From positions 62,001 to 126,000 of the forward strand of contig NZ_AUIS01000003.1 in assembly GCF_000423825.1 (NCBI RefSeq): a stretch of DNA of 64,000 bases. The letters run 5' to 3'. Below the pieces are notes generated by a model that was not told the DNA's origin, made no database searches, and saw only the letters and a program-made list of their open reading frames with translations. Both the position numbers and the translations under genes were made by a program. How positions within the stretch are numbered: position 1 is the stretch's first letter; each line of letters begins with the position of its first letter. Source of the DNA: Thermithiobacillus tepidarius DSM 3134 (lineage in GTDB: Bacteria > Pseudomonadota > Gammaproteobacteria > Acidithiobacillales > Thermithiobacillaceae). This document shows positions 40,175 through 48,639 of the stretch, in pieces.

Positions 40175-40597
40175 ATGGCGCTCCCGACTCCAGACCTCCG
40201 CCAACCCGCCCGCAATCTCCACCGCGCCATCCAGGCAAACCGGCATCGGCAGAGTACCGCCCGGATCGACTGGACTGTGCATGAGCTGTTGCCGGCCATG
40301 CTGGAGGGTGCGGCAGACCGCATTGAAAAAATCATCCTTTTCGGCTCCACGGCACGCGGCGATGCCAGCAGCGCCTCCGACGTGGACCTGCTCGTCATCG
40401 GCGACCTGTTCGCGGGCTGGGACTTTTCCCGGCGCCAAGCCTGGGCCATGGACGCCCGCGCCCGGACAGACCGACGCTTCCAAGCGGACATTCTGCCCTT
40501 CACGCCAACCGAGGTCGAGGAAATCCTGCGCCAAGGAAGCCCACATCTGGTCCTGGACGCGTTGCGGGAAGGGAGGACGCTCCATGAGCGCAAGTGA
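40175..40597 (+). CDS. Nucleotidyltransferase-domain protein (MNT type)
   Basis: A 140-residue minimal nucleotidyltransferase with ILFGSTARGDASSASDVDLL, the metal-binding motif. It stands on the plus strand, against the surrounding polysaccharide genes. It is followed at once by a truncated HEPN-like frame, so it is probably the surviving antitoxin of a broken module. The 293 bases upstream (39882-40174) show no gene. Confidence 0.82.
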   Translation: MALPTPDLRQPARNLHRAIQANRHRQSTARIDWTVHELLPAMLEGAADRIEKIILFGSTARGDASSASDVDLLVIGDLFAGWDFSRRQAWAMDARARTDRRFQADILPFTPTEVEEILRQGSPHLVLDALREGRTLHERK

Positions 40598-40676
40598 CAC
40601 CCTGGGAAAAGCTCGGCAGTGGATGCTGGAAGCCAGGCAATCGCAGGCCCGTCACGGTCGGGCAACTCAAGAATGA
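40584..40676 (+). pseudogene. Truncated HEPN-like toxin remnant
   Basis: A 30-codon frame begins 14 bases before the end of the nucleotidyltransferase gene with MSASDTLGKARQWMLEA, which looks like the start of a HEPN-domain protein. It then runs into unrelated sequence and stops. The catalytic half is absent. This would leave the antitoxin without a working toxin. Confidence 0.5.
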
Positions 40677-40733
40677 GATTACAAATGCCAGCCTTAGCCT
40701 GTTGAAGCGTTGCCAGGCGACTCAAGCCACTTT

Positions 40734-40754
40734 GATCGCGAGCTTGCTCGCGAC
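40734..40754. repeat. REP hairpin without its tail
   Basis: GATCGCGAGCTTGCTCGCGAC is a near-perfect hairpin of the REP stem lacking the TCCTAC tail. It lies just past the glycosyltransferase stop at 40782 and could act in ending that transcript. Confidence 0.6.
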
Positions 40755-40781
40755 TGCCTTCCGCCGCCACCCGTATTTTCG

Positions 40782-42083
40782 TTATCTCCCGCCACCCCGC
40801 CGCTCCCGAAACGCCGCCCATTCCCGCTCCACCAAAGCCATGAACTCAGCCCGAAAGCGTTCCGGCGCAAAGCGCAAGGCGTTTTCCCGGCAGGCAACAG
40901 GCGTAAAGCGCTCGCTGGCCTCCCGCTCAAAGAATTTCAGCGCTGCCGTAATCGCGTCTACACTCTGCTGGCCAAAAAACACCCCTGTAGGAGCGGGATC
41001 AGGCGCAGACGCCCGCTCCGCTCCGTGTAGGAGCGAGCTTGCTCGCGATCCAACAGATCCAACAAGTTTCTCAACCACCGCCGCTTCCGGCTCACCCTCA
41101 GGCACCCTATCGTAGGCGCGAGCTCGCTCGCGATCCAAGTTCTTCCCGTCTGGAGCCCACACCCCCTGAATGGTTTCCAGGGCCCCGCCCTTGCCAAAAG
41201 CAATCACCGGCGTTCCGCAGGCCTGCGCCTCCACCGGCATGATGCCGAAATCCTCCTCCGCCGCGAAGACAAACGCCTTCGCCCGCTGCATATAATCGCG
41301 CAGCACCTCAGAACCCTGATAGCCCAACAGTTCCACATTCGGCCCGGCCTTGGCCTTTACCTTCTCGAACTCCGGCCCGTCGCCGATCACCACCAAGCGC
41401 TTGTCTGGCATGGTGGCAAAGGCTTCCACAATCACATCCATACGCTTGTAGGGCACCATGCGGGATGCCGCGAGATAGAAATCCTCCTTTTCCTCGTGCA
41501 AGGGGAAAGATTCTACATCCACTGGCGGATAAATCACCTCCGCCTCGCGCCTGTACACCTTCCAGATGCGCCGAGCGATGAAATGAGAGTTTGCTATGAA
41601 AACATCCACCCCATTCGCGGTACGCACGTCCCACATGCGCAGCTTGTGCAGCATCCAGCGTGCCAGCCAGCCCTTGATGCCTTTGTCGAGCCCGGCTTCG
41701 CGAAGATACTGATGCTGCAAGTCCCAGGCATAGCGCATGGGGGAATGGACATAGCTGATATGGAGCTGATCCGGCCCCGTCAGGACCCCCTTGGCCACAG
41801 CATGAGAACTAGAAATTACAACATCATAGCCAGAGAAATCGAACTGCTCCACGGCCAGAGGCATCAGGGGGAGATAATGACGGAATCTGGTGCGAGCGAA
41901 GGGGAAATTCTGGATGAAAGAAGTATGGACCGGCTTGTTTCTGATGAAATTTCGACCCCGCGCTGGCAAAAAATCCACGAGGCTGTATAAATCGGCATCA
42001 GGATAACACGCCAAAAGCTGCTCAACGACGCGCTCTGAGCCGGCATAGCTGGCAAACCATTCGTGGATGAGAGCGGTACGCAT
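40782..42083 (-). CDS. GT4-family glycosyltransferase with in-frame REP insertion
   Basis: Transfers a sugar from a nucleotide donor to the growing repeat unit. The 433-residue product has the GT-B donor site (EDFGIMPVEAQACGTPVIAF, GGALETIQG). Right after GGALETIQGV, about residues 311-366 are foreign: they are encoded by two REPs and a type B core (DRERARAY and SRASSLL peptides). The family sequence resumes at PTGVFFGQQSVDAI. The frame is kept throughout. Whether the loop is tolerated is unknown. It follows the next glycosyltransferase gene without spacer. Confidence 0.9.
   Translation of the reverse strand: MRTALIHEWFASYAGSERVVEQLLACYPDADLYSLVDFLPARGRNFIRNKPVHTSFIQNFPFARTRFRHYLPLMPLAVEQFDFSGYDVVISSSHAVAKGVLTGPDQLHISYVHSPMRYAWDLQHQYLREAGLDKGIKGWLARWMLHKLRMWDVRTANGVDVFIANSHFIARRIWKVYRREAEVIYPPVDVESFPLHEEKEDFYLAASRMVPYKRMDVIVEAFATMPDKRLVVIGDGPEFEKVKAKAGPNVELLGYQGSEVLRDYMQRAKAFVFAAEEDFGIMPVEAQACGTPVIAFGKGGALETIQGVWAPDGKNLDRERARAYDRVPEGEPEAAVVEKLVGSVGSRASSLLHGAERASAPDPAPTGVFFGQQSVDAITAALKFFEREASERFTPVACRENALRFAPERFRAEFMALVEREWAAFRERRGGGR
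40985..41136 (-). repeat. Type B composite REP element inside a glycosyltransferase gene
   Basis: REPs at 41027-41051 and 41112-41136, in the same orientation, enclose a core matching 27769-27820 (GAGCCGGAAGCGGCGGTGG, TTGAGAAACTTGTTGGATC). A short GTTGGATCT duplication is present. A third, decayed REP-like stretch starts at 40985. The element adds a multiple of three bases. Confidence 0.88.
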
Positions 42084-43076
42084 CTATTCCTGCTCCGCAG
42101 CTTCTTGCAATACTTGCCATGTCAGCTCCGCAGTGCGATCCCAGCTAAACAACTTTGCACGCTCCAAGCCCTTGGACCGCAAAGTTTCACGCAAGGCCTT
42201 ATCTTCAACCAGGCGTCGCAAACCGTCTGCAATGGACTCCACATCATACGGGTCCACCAGAATAGCAGCCCCCCCCGCCACTTCAGGCAATGAAGTCACA
42301 TTAGAAGTCAACACGGGTGTGCCCGAAGCCATTGCCTCCAAGAGCGGCAGGCCAAATCCCTCATAGAGCGAAGGAAAGGCCAATCCCAGTGCGCCACGGT
42401 AGTAGGCTGGTAAGTCCTGTTCCGGAATTTTCCCTGCGAACACCACCATAGATTCAATACCAAGCCTACGGCATTGCTCAAATGTGTTTTGATCTGGATC
42501 CCCACTCAACACTAATCGCAACTCCTTACCCAACCGGGAGCAGGCAAAAGCTTCTAAAAGCCTACGTAAGTTTTTATGAGGTTTACGATTGCCCACATAG
42601 AGTAGATAAAGGTAGCCCGGAGTATAAATGCGCCCGTAAGGGCAGAATTCAGAACTCACGCCATTGCCAACCACTTGGATCTGCTCTTCATTTATGCCAG
42701 CCCACTCCATAATTTCGTTCTTCGCATGCCCTGATACGGCCAGAATTCTAGCAGCATGACGGGCAGAAGGGCGTATAAAGCCCTGATAATATAATTTCTT
42801 AGCCTTAGTCGACTCCTCAGAAAATCGCAAATGAATCAAGTCATGAATGGTAAAGACAAGGGGAATAGGAGAAGATAAAGGAGGATTGAATCCGGGACTG
42901 AAATAAACCTTAGGCCGTTTGTAAAAGAGCAGAGCTGTGGTTATTAAAGGTTCCAGAGGATGCAGTAGTGGTAGGGGATGTCTGAGCGGCTCTACATGGG
43001 GTAAACGGCGTAGCACTTCTCGAGCGAAGCGACCTATACCATGATCCCCTATCCATCGAAAGTCAGCAAATATCAT
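42084..43076 (-). CDS. GT4-family glycosyltransferase
   Basis: A 330-residue GT-B enzyme with the donor-site signature SLYEGFGLPLLEAMASGTPV and the acceptor-side run YVGNRKPHKNLRRLLEAF. Probably mannosyl- or rhamnosyl-type, but the sugar cannot be read. It abuts the REP-invaded glycosyltransferase gene and starts a stretch of lower GC content. Confidence 0.92.
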   Translation of the reverse strand: MIFADFRWIGDHGIGRFAREVLRRLPHVEPLRHPLPLLHPLEPLITTALLFYKRPKVYFSPGFNPPLSSPIPLVFTIHDLIHLRFSEESTKAKKLYYQGFIRPSARHAARILAVSGHAKNEIMEWAGINEEQIQVVGNGVSSEFCPYGRIYTPGYLYLLYVGNRKPHKNLRRLLEAFACSRLGKELRLVLSGDPDQNTFEQCRRLGIESMVVFAGKIPEQDLPAYYRGALGLAFPSLYEGFGLPLLEAMASGTPVLTSNVTSLPEVAGGAAILVDPYDVESIADGLRRLVEDKALRETLRSKGLERAKLFSWDRTAELTWQVLQEAAEQE

Positions 43077-43136
43077 TTACAGCACCTAACATAATGCATT
43101 TCGAGGGTACCAGGAAATCGCTGAACAAATGGCGCT

Positions 43137-44411
43137 CTATACACCATCCACGGCATTTTTCAGAGATCCAAGTTCATTTTTACAATTCATAGGCCTCCTG
43201 CCTGTCGACGCAACAACACCAAGGAAAATAGCCCCTAACATATTTACAGGATATATAACACCGACAGGAAGATTAAGATTGGCCACGCTTATTGCAGCGA
43301 GAAAAAAATATCCAGCCGACCAAAACGCCCTCTCAGCAGACCAACTTGAATCAGTGCTGACCAGCTTTTTAAAGCAGAAATAAGCACCGTACAAATGAAC
43401 AGAACCATAAAATAATAAATAAGGAATACCGAAAGAACCTAATAGGTTTACATATCCTGACTCTCCCCACTGATCTGCAGGGTCCAACCCAATTAGACGA
43501 ATGAAAGTCATGGCGTGCAACGTAGCAAAAGAGTCCAGGTGAGTATCAATACTTCCCTCCTTCGTCTGCATATAGGCCATAAATATACCTGAAACCGTGG
43601 CATAATTGAGACTCAGCAAGGCCGCCAATGATAGAAAGAAAACAGTTAACGCACTCCAGAATAAAATCAACCTTCTGGGACGCCCTCTCAAAAACACAGA
43701 AATGAAAGGTATAAATGCCACCAGCACCGATATAATTGCAGTTAAAGATTGCGTTAGAAGCAATGCAACCAAAAGTAGCCCGAAAACCACAACTCTCAAC
43801 AATCCACCATAATAGATGGTAGAAAACCCTAAGAAAATCGCAATTAACAAGCCGAATCCATTAGGATCATCCAAGAAACTGCCAAATCTAACAGAAATTG
43901 AATCCGCATAAGCAAGAGCCGGAAGCCTACCATAAATAATGAAAAGAAAAACTTGCAGGATATCAACAAATATTGCCGCAAAAACCCCCCAAGATAAAAT
44001 TCGAGATACACGCTGCCAATCTAGCGCCGAGGCACCAAACAATCCCAAATGCACAGCAAGAGCCAGCACAACCCCCAATTCGACGAAAGCCAAGCTTCCC
44101 AAAAACGCACCATATATTATTGGCACAATAGAAAGGTAAAAAAGAGACAAAAAAAAGAAAATATTCAGACTTCCAACTCTCTTCCTCCGCAGAAACAACA
44201 CAAGCGTATAAAAGAACATAGCAGAATACATAACTATGTACTTTCCTAAAGATATCCAAGCCGGAGTATCAGAGTAAGTGGGGCTCGTATTTGCGGAGTT
44301 CAACATCAATGGATATCTGTAAGAGTTGTAATACAGCGCAATAATTACAAGCAGCCCAACCAGAAATGTAGCGCTATTACGATTCCGGCCATATAGATTA
44401 AAGATGTTCAC
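43137..44411 (-). CDS. O-antigen polymerase/ligase-like membrane protein (Wzy-like)
   Basis: A protein of about 424 residues with ten or more membrane helices and a large periplasmic loop late in the chain (ATVSGIFMAYMQTKEGSIDTH onward), the layout of Wzy/WaaL proteins. It probably polymerises the repeat units exported by Wzx. The GTG at 44411 is preferred, since the frame up to 44465 lies within the previous gene. The AT-rich codons differ from the surrounding housekeeping genes. Confidence 0.8.
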   Translation of the reverse strand: MNIFNLYGRNRNSATFLVGLLVIIALYYNSYRYPLMLNSANTSPTYSDTPAWISLGKYIVMYSAMFFYTLVLFLRRKRVGSLNIFFFLSLFYLSIVPIIYGAFLGSLAFVELGVVLALAVHLGLFGASALDWQRVSRILSWGVFAAIFVDILQVFLFIIYGRLPALAYADSISVRFGSFLDDPNGFGLLIAIFLGFSTIYYGGLLRVVVFGLLLVALLLTQSLTAIISVLVAFIPFISVFLRGRPRRLILFWSALTVFFLSLAALLSLNYATVSGIFMAYMQTKEGSIDTHLDSFATLHAMTFIRLIGLDPADQWGESGYVNLLGSFGIPYLLFYGSVHLYGAYFCFKKLVSTDSSWSAERAFWSAGYFFLAAISVANLNLPVGVIYPVNMLGAIFLGVVASTGRRPMNCKNELGSLKNAVDGV

Positions 44412-45480
44412 TACTTTTATCCAAACTTTCCGGTAAAGATGCAATTCCGCCGTACACTCGGCCAATTCGGGGCGAATGCCCTAAGCGGCAACGAACAAAC
44501 CTTGTCACAGCATCAATCCTACCGGAGCCCAACGATAGAACCATGGCACAATAAATATAAAACATAGGATTTCGCCAAAAACCCAACCGGGCGAGAGAAA
44601 AACAGTATTTTAGATAAATGCCAAGCGGCAAATCAGCTTGGTCCCTAACATAAGGATAGAAGTAGTTGCCAATATCTTGGACTATCTTTTTGTAGACGCT
44701 CGTTTTTCGCACATCTTCCAAATTACGTGCAATCAGCAACATTCCTCTTATCATGTTGAGGCGAGCTTCCGGAGTATATCGCCCAGGGGTATATTTTCCT
44801 TTCTCTTTCGAACTGTTACCAAAGTCAGGCGGCTCACTATTGCGGCACAAAACCAAGGTTTGGGGCAAATGCACACCCCTCATGTCGAGGAGGATGTTTC
44901 CCGTCAGATGCATCTGATAATATAAGGTTCCATCAAATTGGTTGGTAGCATACCTAGTAGCTGCCTGCCGATTGACAACAAATCCCGAGATTACCCCCAC
45001 CCTTCTGAAAAATGTCGCGACTGTCTCAGAACCAGGCTGAAAGATGCGCTCATCCGGGAAATAACGAACTGTCTGGTTAATTTCTTCTGGTATCCGGTCA
45101 AACCAAGAATAGGCTCGAAGAAACACCCCGACGTCTCCGTGCCTTTCGACTGCAGAAGCAACAGTGGACAAGGCACCTTTACACATCAAGTCATCATTGC
45201 CCATAAAGAAACAATAATCACCGCTTGACTTACTTATCAAGTTCCTCAGATTGGCATCATACCCAAGATTCTCTTCGTTTTCGAAATAGAACAATTTATT
45301 TGGCAGCTTTCTAAGATACTCATTCACCACTTCACGGATCTCCTCCCTCTCGGGGGACAAATCTTCACATATTATGATCTCATATGGGTCGTAGTCTTGT
45401 GCCAATACCGAGTCCAATAAGGGCCGCAAAAATTTCGCTCTGTTATAGGATGGTATACAGACAGATATCTTGACTTGCAT
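44398..45480 (-). CDS. GT2-family glycosyltransferase
   Basis: A GT-A enzyme of 360 residues. It has the nucleotide-sugar start VSVCIPSYNRAKFLRPLLDS (ISVCIPSYNRA in this protein), EIIICEDLS, and the metal site FMGNDDLM in place of a plain DXD. The sugar is unknown. Its end overlaps the Wzy-like gene by 14 bases. Confidence 0.9.
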   Translation of the reverse strand: MQVKISVCIPSYNRAKFLRPLLDSVLAQDYDPYEIIICEDLSPEREEIREVVNEYLRKLPNKLFYFENEENLGYDANLRNLISKSSGDYCFFMGNDDLMCKGALSTVASAVERHGDVGVFLRAYSWFDRIPEEINQTVRYFPDERIFQPGSETVATFFRRVGVISGFVVNRQAATRYATNQFDGTLYYQMHLTGNILLDMRGVHLPQTLVLCRNSEPPDFGNSSKEKGKYTPGRYTPEARLNMIRGMLLIARNLEDVRKTSVYKKIVQDIGNYFYPYVRDQADLPLGIYLKYCFSLARLGFWRNPMFYIYCAMVLSLGSGRIDAVTRFVRCRLGHSPRIGRVYGGIASLPESLDKSSEHL

Positions 45481-45496
45481 AAAGCCCCCATGGCTG

Positions 45497-46171
45497 TTAT
45501 ATCTTCTTTGCAGATATTAAATACTGGAATGCCGTAAACTTGTCTACTGCACCAAGTGTAACCATGCTCGCAATCCTTACTGGCCATTTACTGCTGCGAT
45601 TTGCCCTTACCGCCTCTATTTTCAAACCGCAGGATTTTACAAGTTCAACAGCACTGGTATTGGTAAAAAAACGCAAGTGCGTTCTATCCAGAATCCCGCT
45701 TTCTTCATACTGCCATCGATCCATAAAAACCAACGGCAGCAAAGTCTTAATGAACCTCACATTAGGTATACTGGCAACGAATACCCCACCGGGCTTAAGC
45801 AATCCATAGAGCACATTCATCGCTTTCCAAGGATTCACCAGGTGCTCAAGAACGTCAAGACAAAGAATAACATCGCAACTTTCCGCAGGGATGCCCAGTT
45901 CCGACTCCTCGATATTACCCTGGATCACCTGATCCACCCCCCTGCTTCGTGCCACCGTGAGCGCAGCTTGGTTGATGTCAACACCACAAGTCCAATCTGC
46001 CATCCCCTTATCTTTTAGCAGTGCAAGTGTCGCACCCTCACCGCACCCCAATTCCAAAACCCGTTCTACGTGGCTCGGCAACATGCCCAATATCTCGCTT
46101 CTTGCGGCAGCGTAGTAGCCTGGGCTATCTTTCTCGGCATAGATTTCTTCCAGGGTCGACCTGATACTCAT
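45497..46171 (-). CDS. Class I SAM-dependent methyltransferase
   Basis: A 224-residue methyltransferase with the SAM-binding loop VLELGCGEGATL, acidic CGVDINQ, and DVILCLDVLEHL, of the Methyltransf_11/UbiG-like type. In this setting it probably methylates a sugar or glycan end. The ATG at 46171 overlaps the previous gene stop (ATGA). Confidence 0.9.
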   Translation of the reverse strand: MSIRSTLEEIYAEKDSPGYYAAARSEILGMLPSHVERVLELGCGEGATLALLKDKGMADWTCGVDINQAALTVARSRGVDQVIQGNIEESELGIPAESCDVILCLDVLEHLVNPWKAMNVLYGLLKPGGVFVASIPNVRFIKTLLPLVFMDRWQYEESGILDRTHLRFFTNTSAVELVKSCGLKIEAVRANRSSKWPVRIASMVTLGAVDKFTAFQYLISAKKI

Positions 46172-47337
46172 AATACCTTCTCCATGCTGCACAATCCCTG
46201 CCTGAAACGCTCCGAGACAGATGCTGCGTTGCTTCTCTCAACAATCTCGCTGTTATCGAAGGCATTCAAGCTTCTTACAGCTTCCGTCAGACGGGAAATC
46301 TGCTTTTCATCTATGACATGCGCATAGCCAAGCTCATCGAATCTTTCACAACAGAATGCAGCGTCATAGATCTGGACAGATATTTTACCTGCCAAGGACG
46401 CTTCCATTAATGCGGTGGAAGTCAGGGATACAAAAACATCAAATTCTGCAACAGCATCTTCTAGCCTACCATGAAATAAGGCGCAGCCGACGTCTGACAG
46501 GTACGCCCCCCCTATTTCGCCTGGGTGGGGCTTGTATACAACTGGCACGCCCGCCATTTTAAGAGGGTCAATTATCTTCTTAATTACCGCTAGATAGTTC
46601 TCCGATCCATAGTATTGGATCCATGGTTGCCCAAGGATGCAAACCTTGCGCTCACTTGGATCGCGAAGTGGCAACTTGATGACATCCGAGTGGTATCCAA
46701 TCGGAATGACCATTTCAGGATTTCGACTGCCGCGCGCAACTATTTTCTTCTGGAACCTGTCATAGACCAACATGGCATCGGCAAAGCGACCATCGGCAAG
46801 GGCTTGCGATCTTGCAGAGAATACCCCATGCTGTATGCAAACACTTTTTACCTTAATTCTTCTGGCAGCAGCAATCCAGGCCCTTTCCAAGGGTAGAGAA
46901 TCATTAGTCACTACTAAAGCCTCTGGTTGGAACCGGGACAAACTCCGGCTTATGACATTTACCAACTTGATTATACACTGCTCGCTTTCGGCAGGCTCGC
47001 ATAAAGAAGCTTGGTAAAGCAATCCTTTGTACTCACTATCTAGTACAAATCTGATGTTGTTTCTTAGGCAGAAGGCCATGTCTCCAAGGCCACCTATTAC
47101 AAGCACCTGGTGTGAATCCAGACTCTTCAGGAGAGATTTAAACTTCGTGCCGAGGAACACATATTTAAACCTTTTCCTTGGGGCATACATCGGAGTAAAG
47201 ATAGAAAAAACTCTTGCCAGTATGTGGTGCTTTGCATATGCCGCGTGAACTTGCTTTGATAATTTAAATCCCTCCACTCCAGTGTCAAAGTACCAGAGGA
47301 TTTGATCTGCCAAACCTTCACTGATCCGAAAGCTCAT
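46168..47337 (-). CDS. Putative glycosyltransferase (KPHP-motif, GT-B-like)
   Basis: A 389-residue protein not clearly in a family I can name. It has VYKPHPGEIGG and, 40 residues later, VSLTSTALMEASLAGK, a pairing seen in sialyl-, Kdo- and CDP-glycerol-type transferases. CIQHGVFSARSQALADGRFA in the middle fits the acceptor side of such enzymes. It sits between the flippase and a methyltransferase, in a pseudaminic acid locus, so it is a candidate for the pseudaminic acid transferase. That role is inference. Confidence 0.7.
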   Translation of the reverse strand: MSFRISEGLADQILWYFDTGVEGFKLSKQVHAAYAKHHILARVFSIFTPMYAPRKRFKYVFLGTKFKSLLKSLDSHQVLVIGGLGDMAFCLRNNIRFVLDSEYKGLLYQASLCEPAESEQCIIKLVNVISRSLSRFQPEALVVTNDSLPLERAWIAAARRIKVKSVCIQHGVFSARSQALADGRFADAMLVYDRFQKKIVARGSRNPEMVIPIGYHSDVIKLPLRDPSERKVCILGQPWIQYYGSENYLAVIKKIIDPLKMAGVPVVYKPHPGEIGGAYLSDVGCALFHGRLEDAVAEFDVFVSLTSTALMEASLAGKISVQIYDAAFCCERFDELGYAHVIDEKQISRLTEAVRSLNAFDNSEIVERSNAASVSERFRQGLCSMEKVL

Positions 47338-48620
47338 TTATGCTCCACAGGGCATCGGAGCAGCACAGCGCTTTTTACCACTCCGATACTGACCATTCCA
47401 AGAAACATCGCCAAAGCCACACCAAAACCCGAAAATGCCTTCACAAACCATATGGCTGCAAGGGAAAACACAAGAAATCCCACCAGGTTTGCCCCCAGAA
47501 TTACCCGATCATAGCGTCTTGCATATAGTGGATAGTGCGGGATAAGCGCAAAGCAGTATGCCAGAATAGCCGCTAGCAGAGCCCACAAGGTGCCAATTGA
47601 GCTTTGATAAGCAGGATGTCCCACAAAGTTAATCACAGGCCCAATGAACAGCCATACTGCTATCAAAATAGCAGTCCCGATAAGCACCATACCCAGGCTT
47701 AGCTCTTTCATTGCCTTGTGGTATGCCTGCACATCGTGGCTCTGGATAGCATGCATGATTTTGGGATAAACCTGCATAATAATGCCTGCATCGATGAAGG
47801 ACAGTGCAGCACTGGCAATACCCATATAGAAGGTGTAAACACCGACCTGTTCCTTGCCCCATGTCCAGTCCAATATGTAGCGGTCAAATGTAAACATGCC
47901 TCGCAGAGCTAGTGTGCCTAGCAAAAACTTCATTCCGACCAGGACGCCCTTCTTCATCCATGCCCAATGGATCGGCTGCTCTTTCTGGCTACCGATACGG
48001 AACTCTCTAAGCCCGTATAATGCGACAGCCACACTGGCACCCGCACCAAACACCCAACCCATCCATACGGATGCGAGGTTTTGCAGATCCGGTACTGCCC
48101 AAATTAGTGCGAGGCTCAGGTACACCCAAGCTCCGGTCCTCAGGAACAGAACCCAGCCGGCCAGGGCATGCTTCTGGGTAATCACCAGTAACCGGTATAA
48201 TTCCTGCGATAGGTGCTCCAGGCTCAGGATCAGAAAAAACCAGCCCAGAAGCGACCAGGGCAGACTACCCGAAGCAAAAACAACAAGCAGCAGCAAGGGC
48301 AGGATGCCGAGATAGGCAAGGCCGTAGAAGATGAATTGATCTCGAATGACCCCACCCCACGCCTCGCGTGGCTTGTCCAACATCTCTCTCTGGGCATAGG
48401 CATAGAAGTCCAGCCCGAGGAGATATAATGCATAACTTACCGTGGCCGTGAAAATCCCATAGACGCCCAGCTGTTCAGGTGGCAACACGCGGGCCAAATA
48501 AACGAGCAATAGAAATTTGCTGGCCAGGGTGGTTGCTCGCAGGATCACATTCAACATATTTGAACGGAACCCTGCCAGTCTGACCCATGTCATATGGCCC
48601 AGCTTTGCTGAAGCAGTCAT
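47334..48620 (-). CDS. Oligosaccharide flippase (Wzx-like)
   Basis: Moves lipid-linked repeat units across the inner membrane. The product of about 428 residues has 12 or more membrane helices and the polysaccharide-synthesis flippase start MLNVILRATTLASKFLLLVYLARVL. The ATG at 48620 has AGGG eight bases upstream; a GTG at 48638 is an alternative start. It overlaps the next gene by ATGA. Confidence 0.9.
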   Translation of the reverse strand: MTASAKLGHMTWVRLAGFRSNMLNVILRATTLASKFLLLVYLARVLPPEQLGVYGIFTATVSYALYLLGLDFYAYAQREMLDKPREAWGGVIRDQFIFYGLAYLGILPLLLLVVFASGSLPWSLLGWFFLILSLEHLSQELYRLLVITQKHALAGWVLFLRTGAWVYLSLALIWAVPDLQNLASVWMGWVFGAGASVAVALYGLREFRIGSQKEQPIHWAWMKKGVLVGMKFLLGTLALRGMFTFDRYILDWTWGKEQVGVYTFYMGIASAALSFIDAGIIMQVYPKIMHAIQSHDVQAYHKAMKELSLGMVLIGTAILIAVWLFIGPVINFVGHPAYQSSIGTLWALLAAILAYCFALIPHYPLYARRYDRVILGANLVGFLVFSLAAIWFVKAFSGFGVALAMFLGMVSIGVVKSAVLLRCPVEHK

Positions 48621-48639
48621 TTGCCATGCCCTGAGCACA

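Noticed and set aside
40024-40821. Minus-strand open frame of 265 codons between the two polysaccharide genes
   Set aside because: It is antisense to the nucleotidyltransferase gene, whose FGSTARGD motif is clear on the plus strand.
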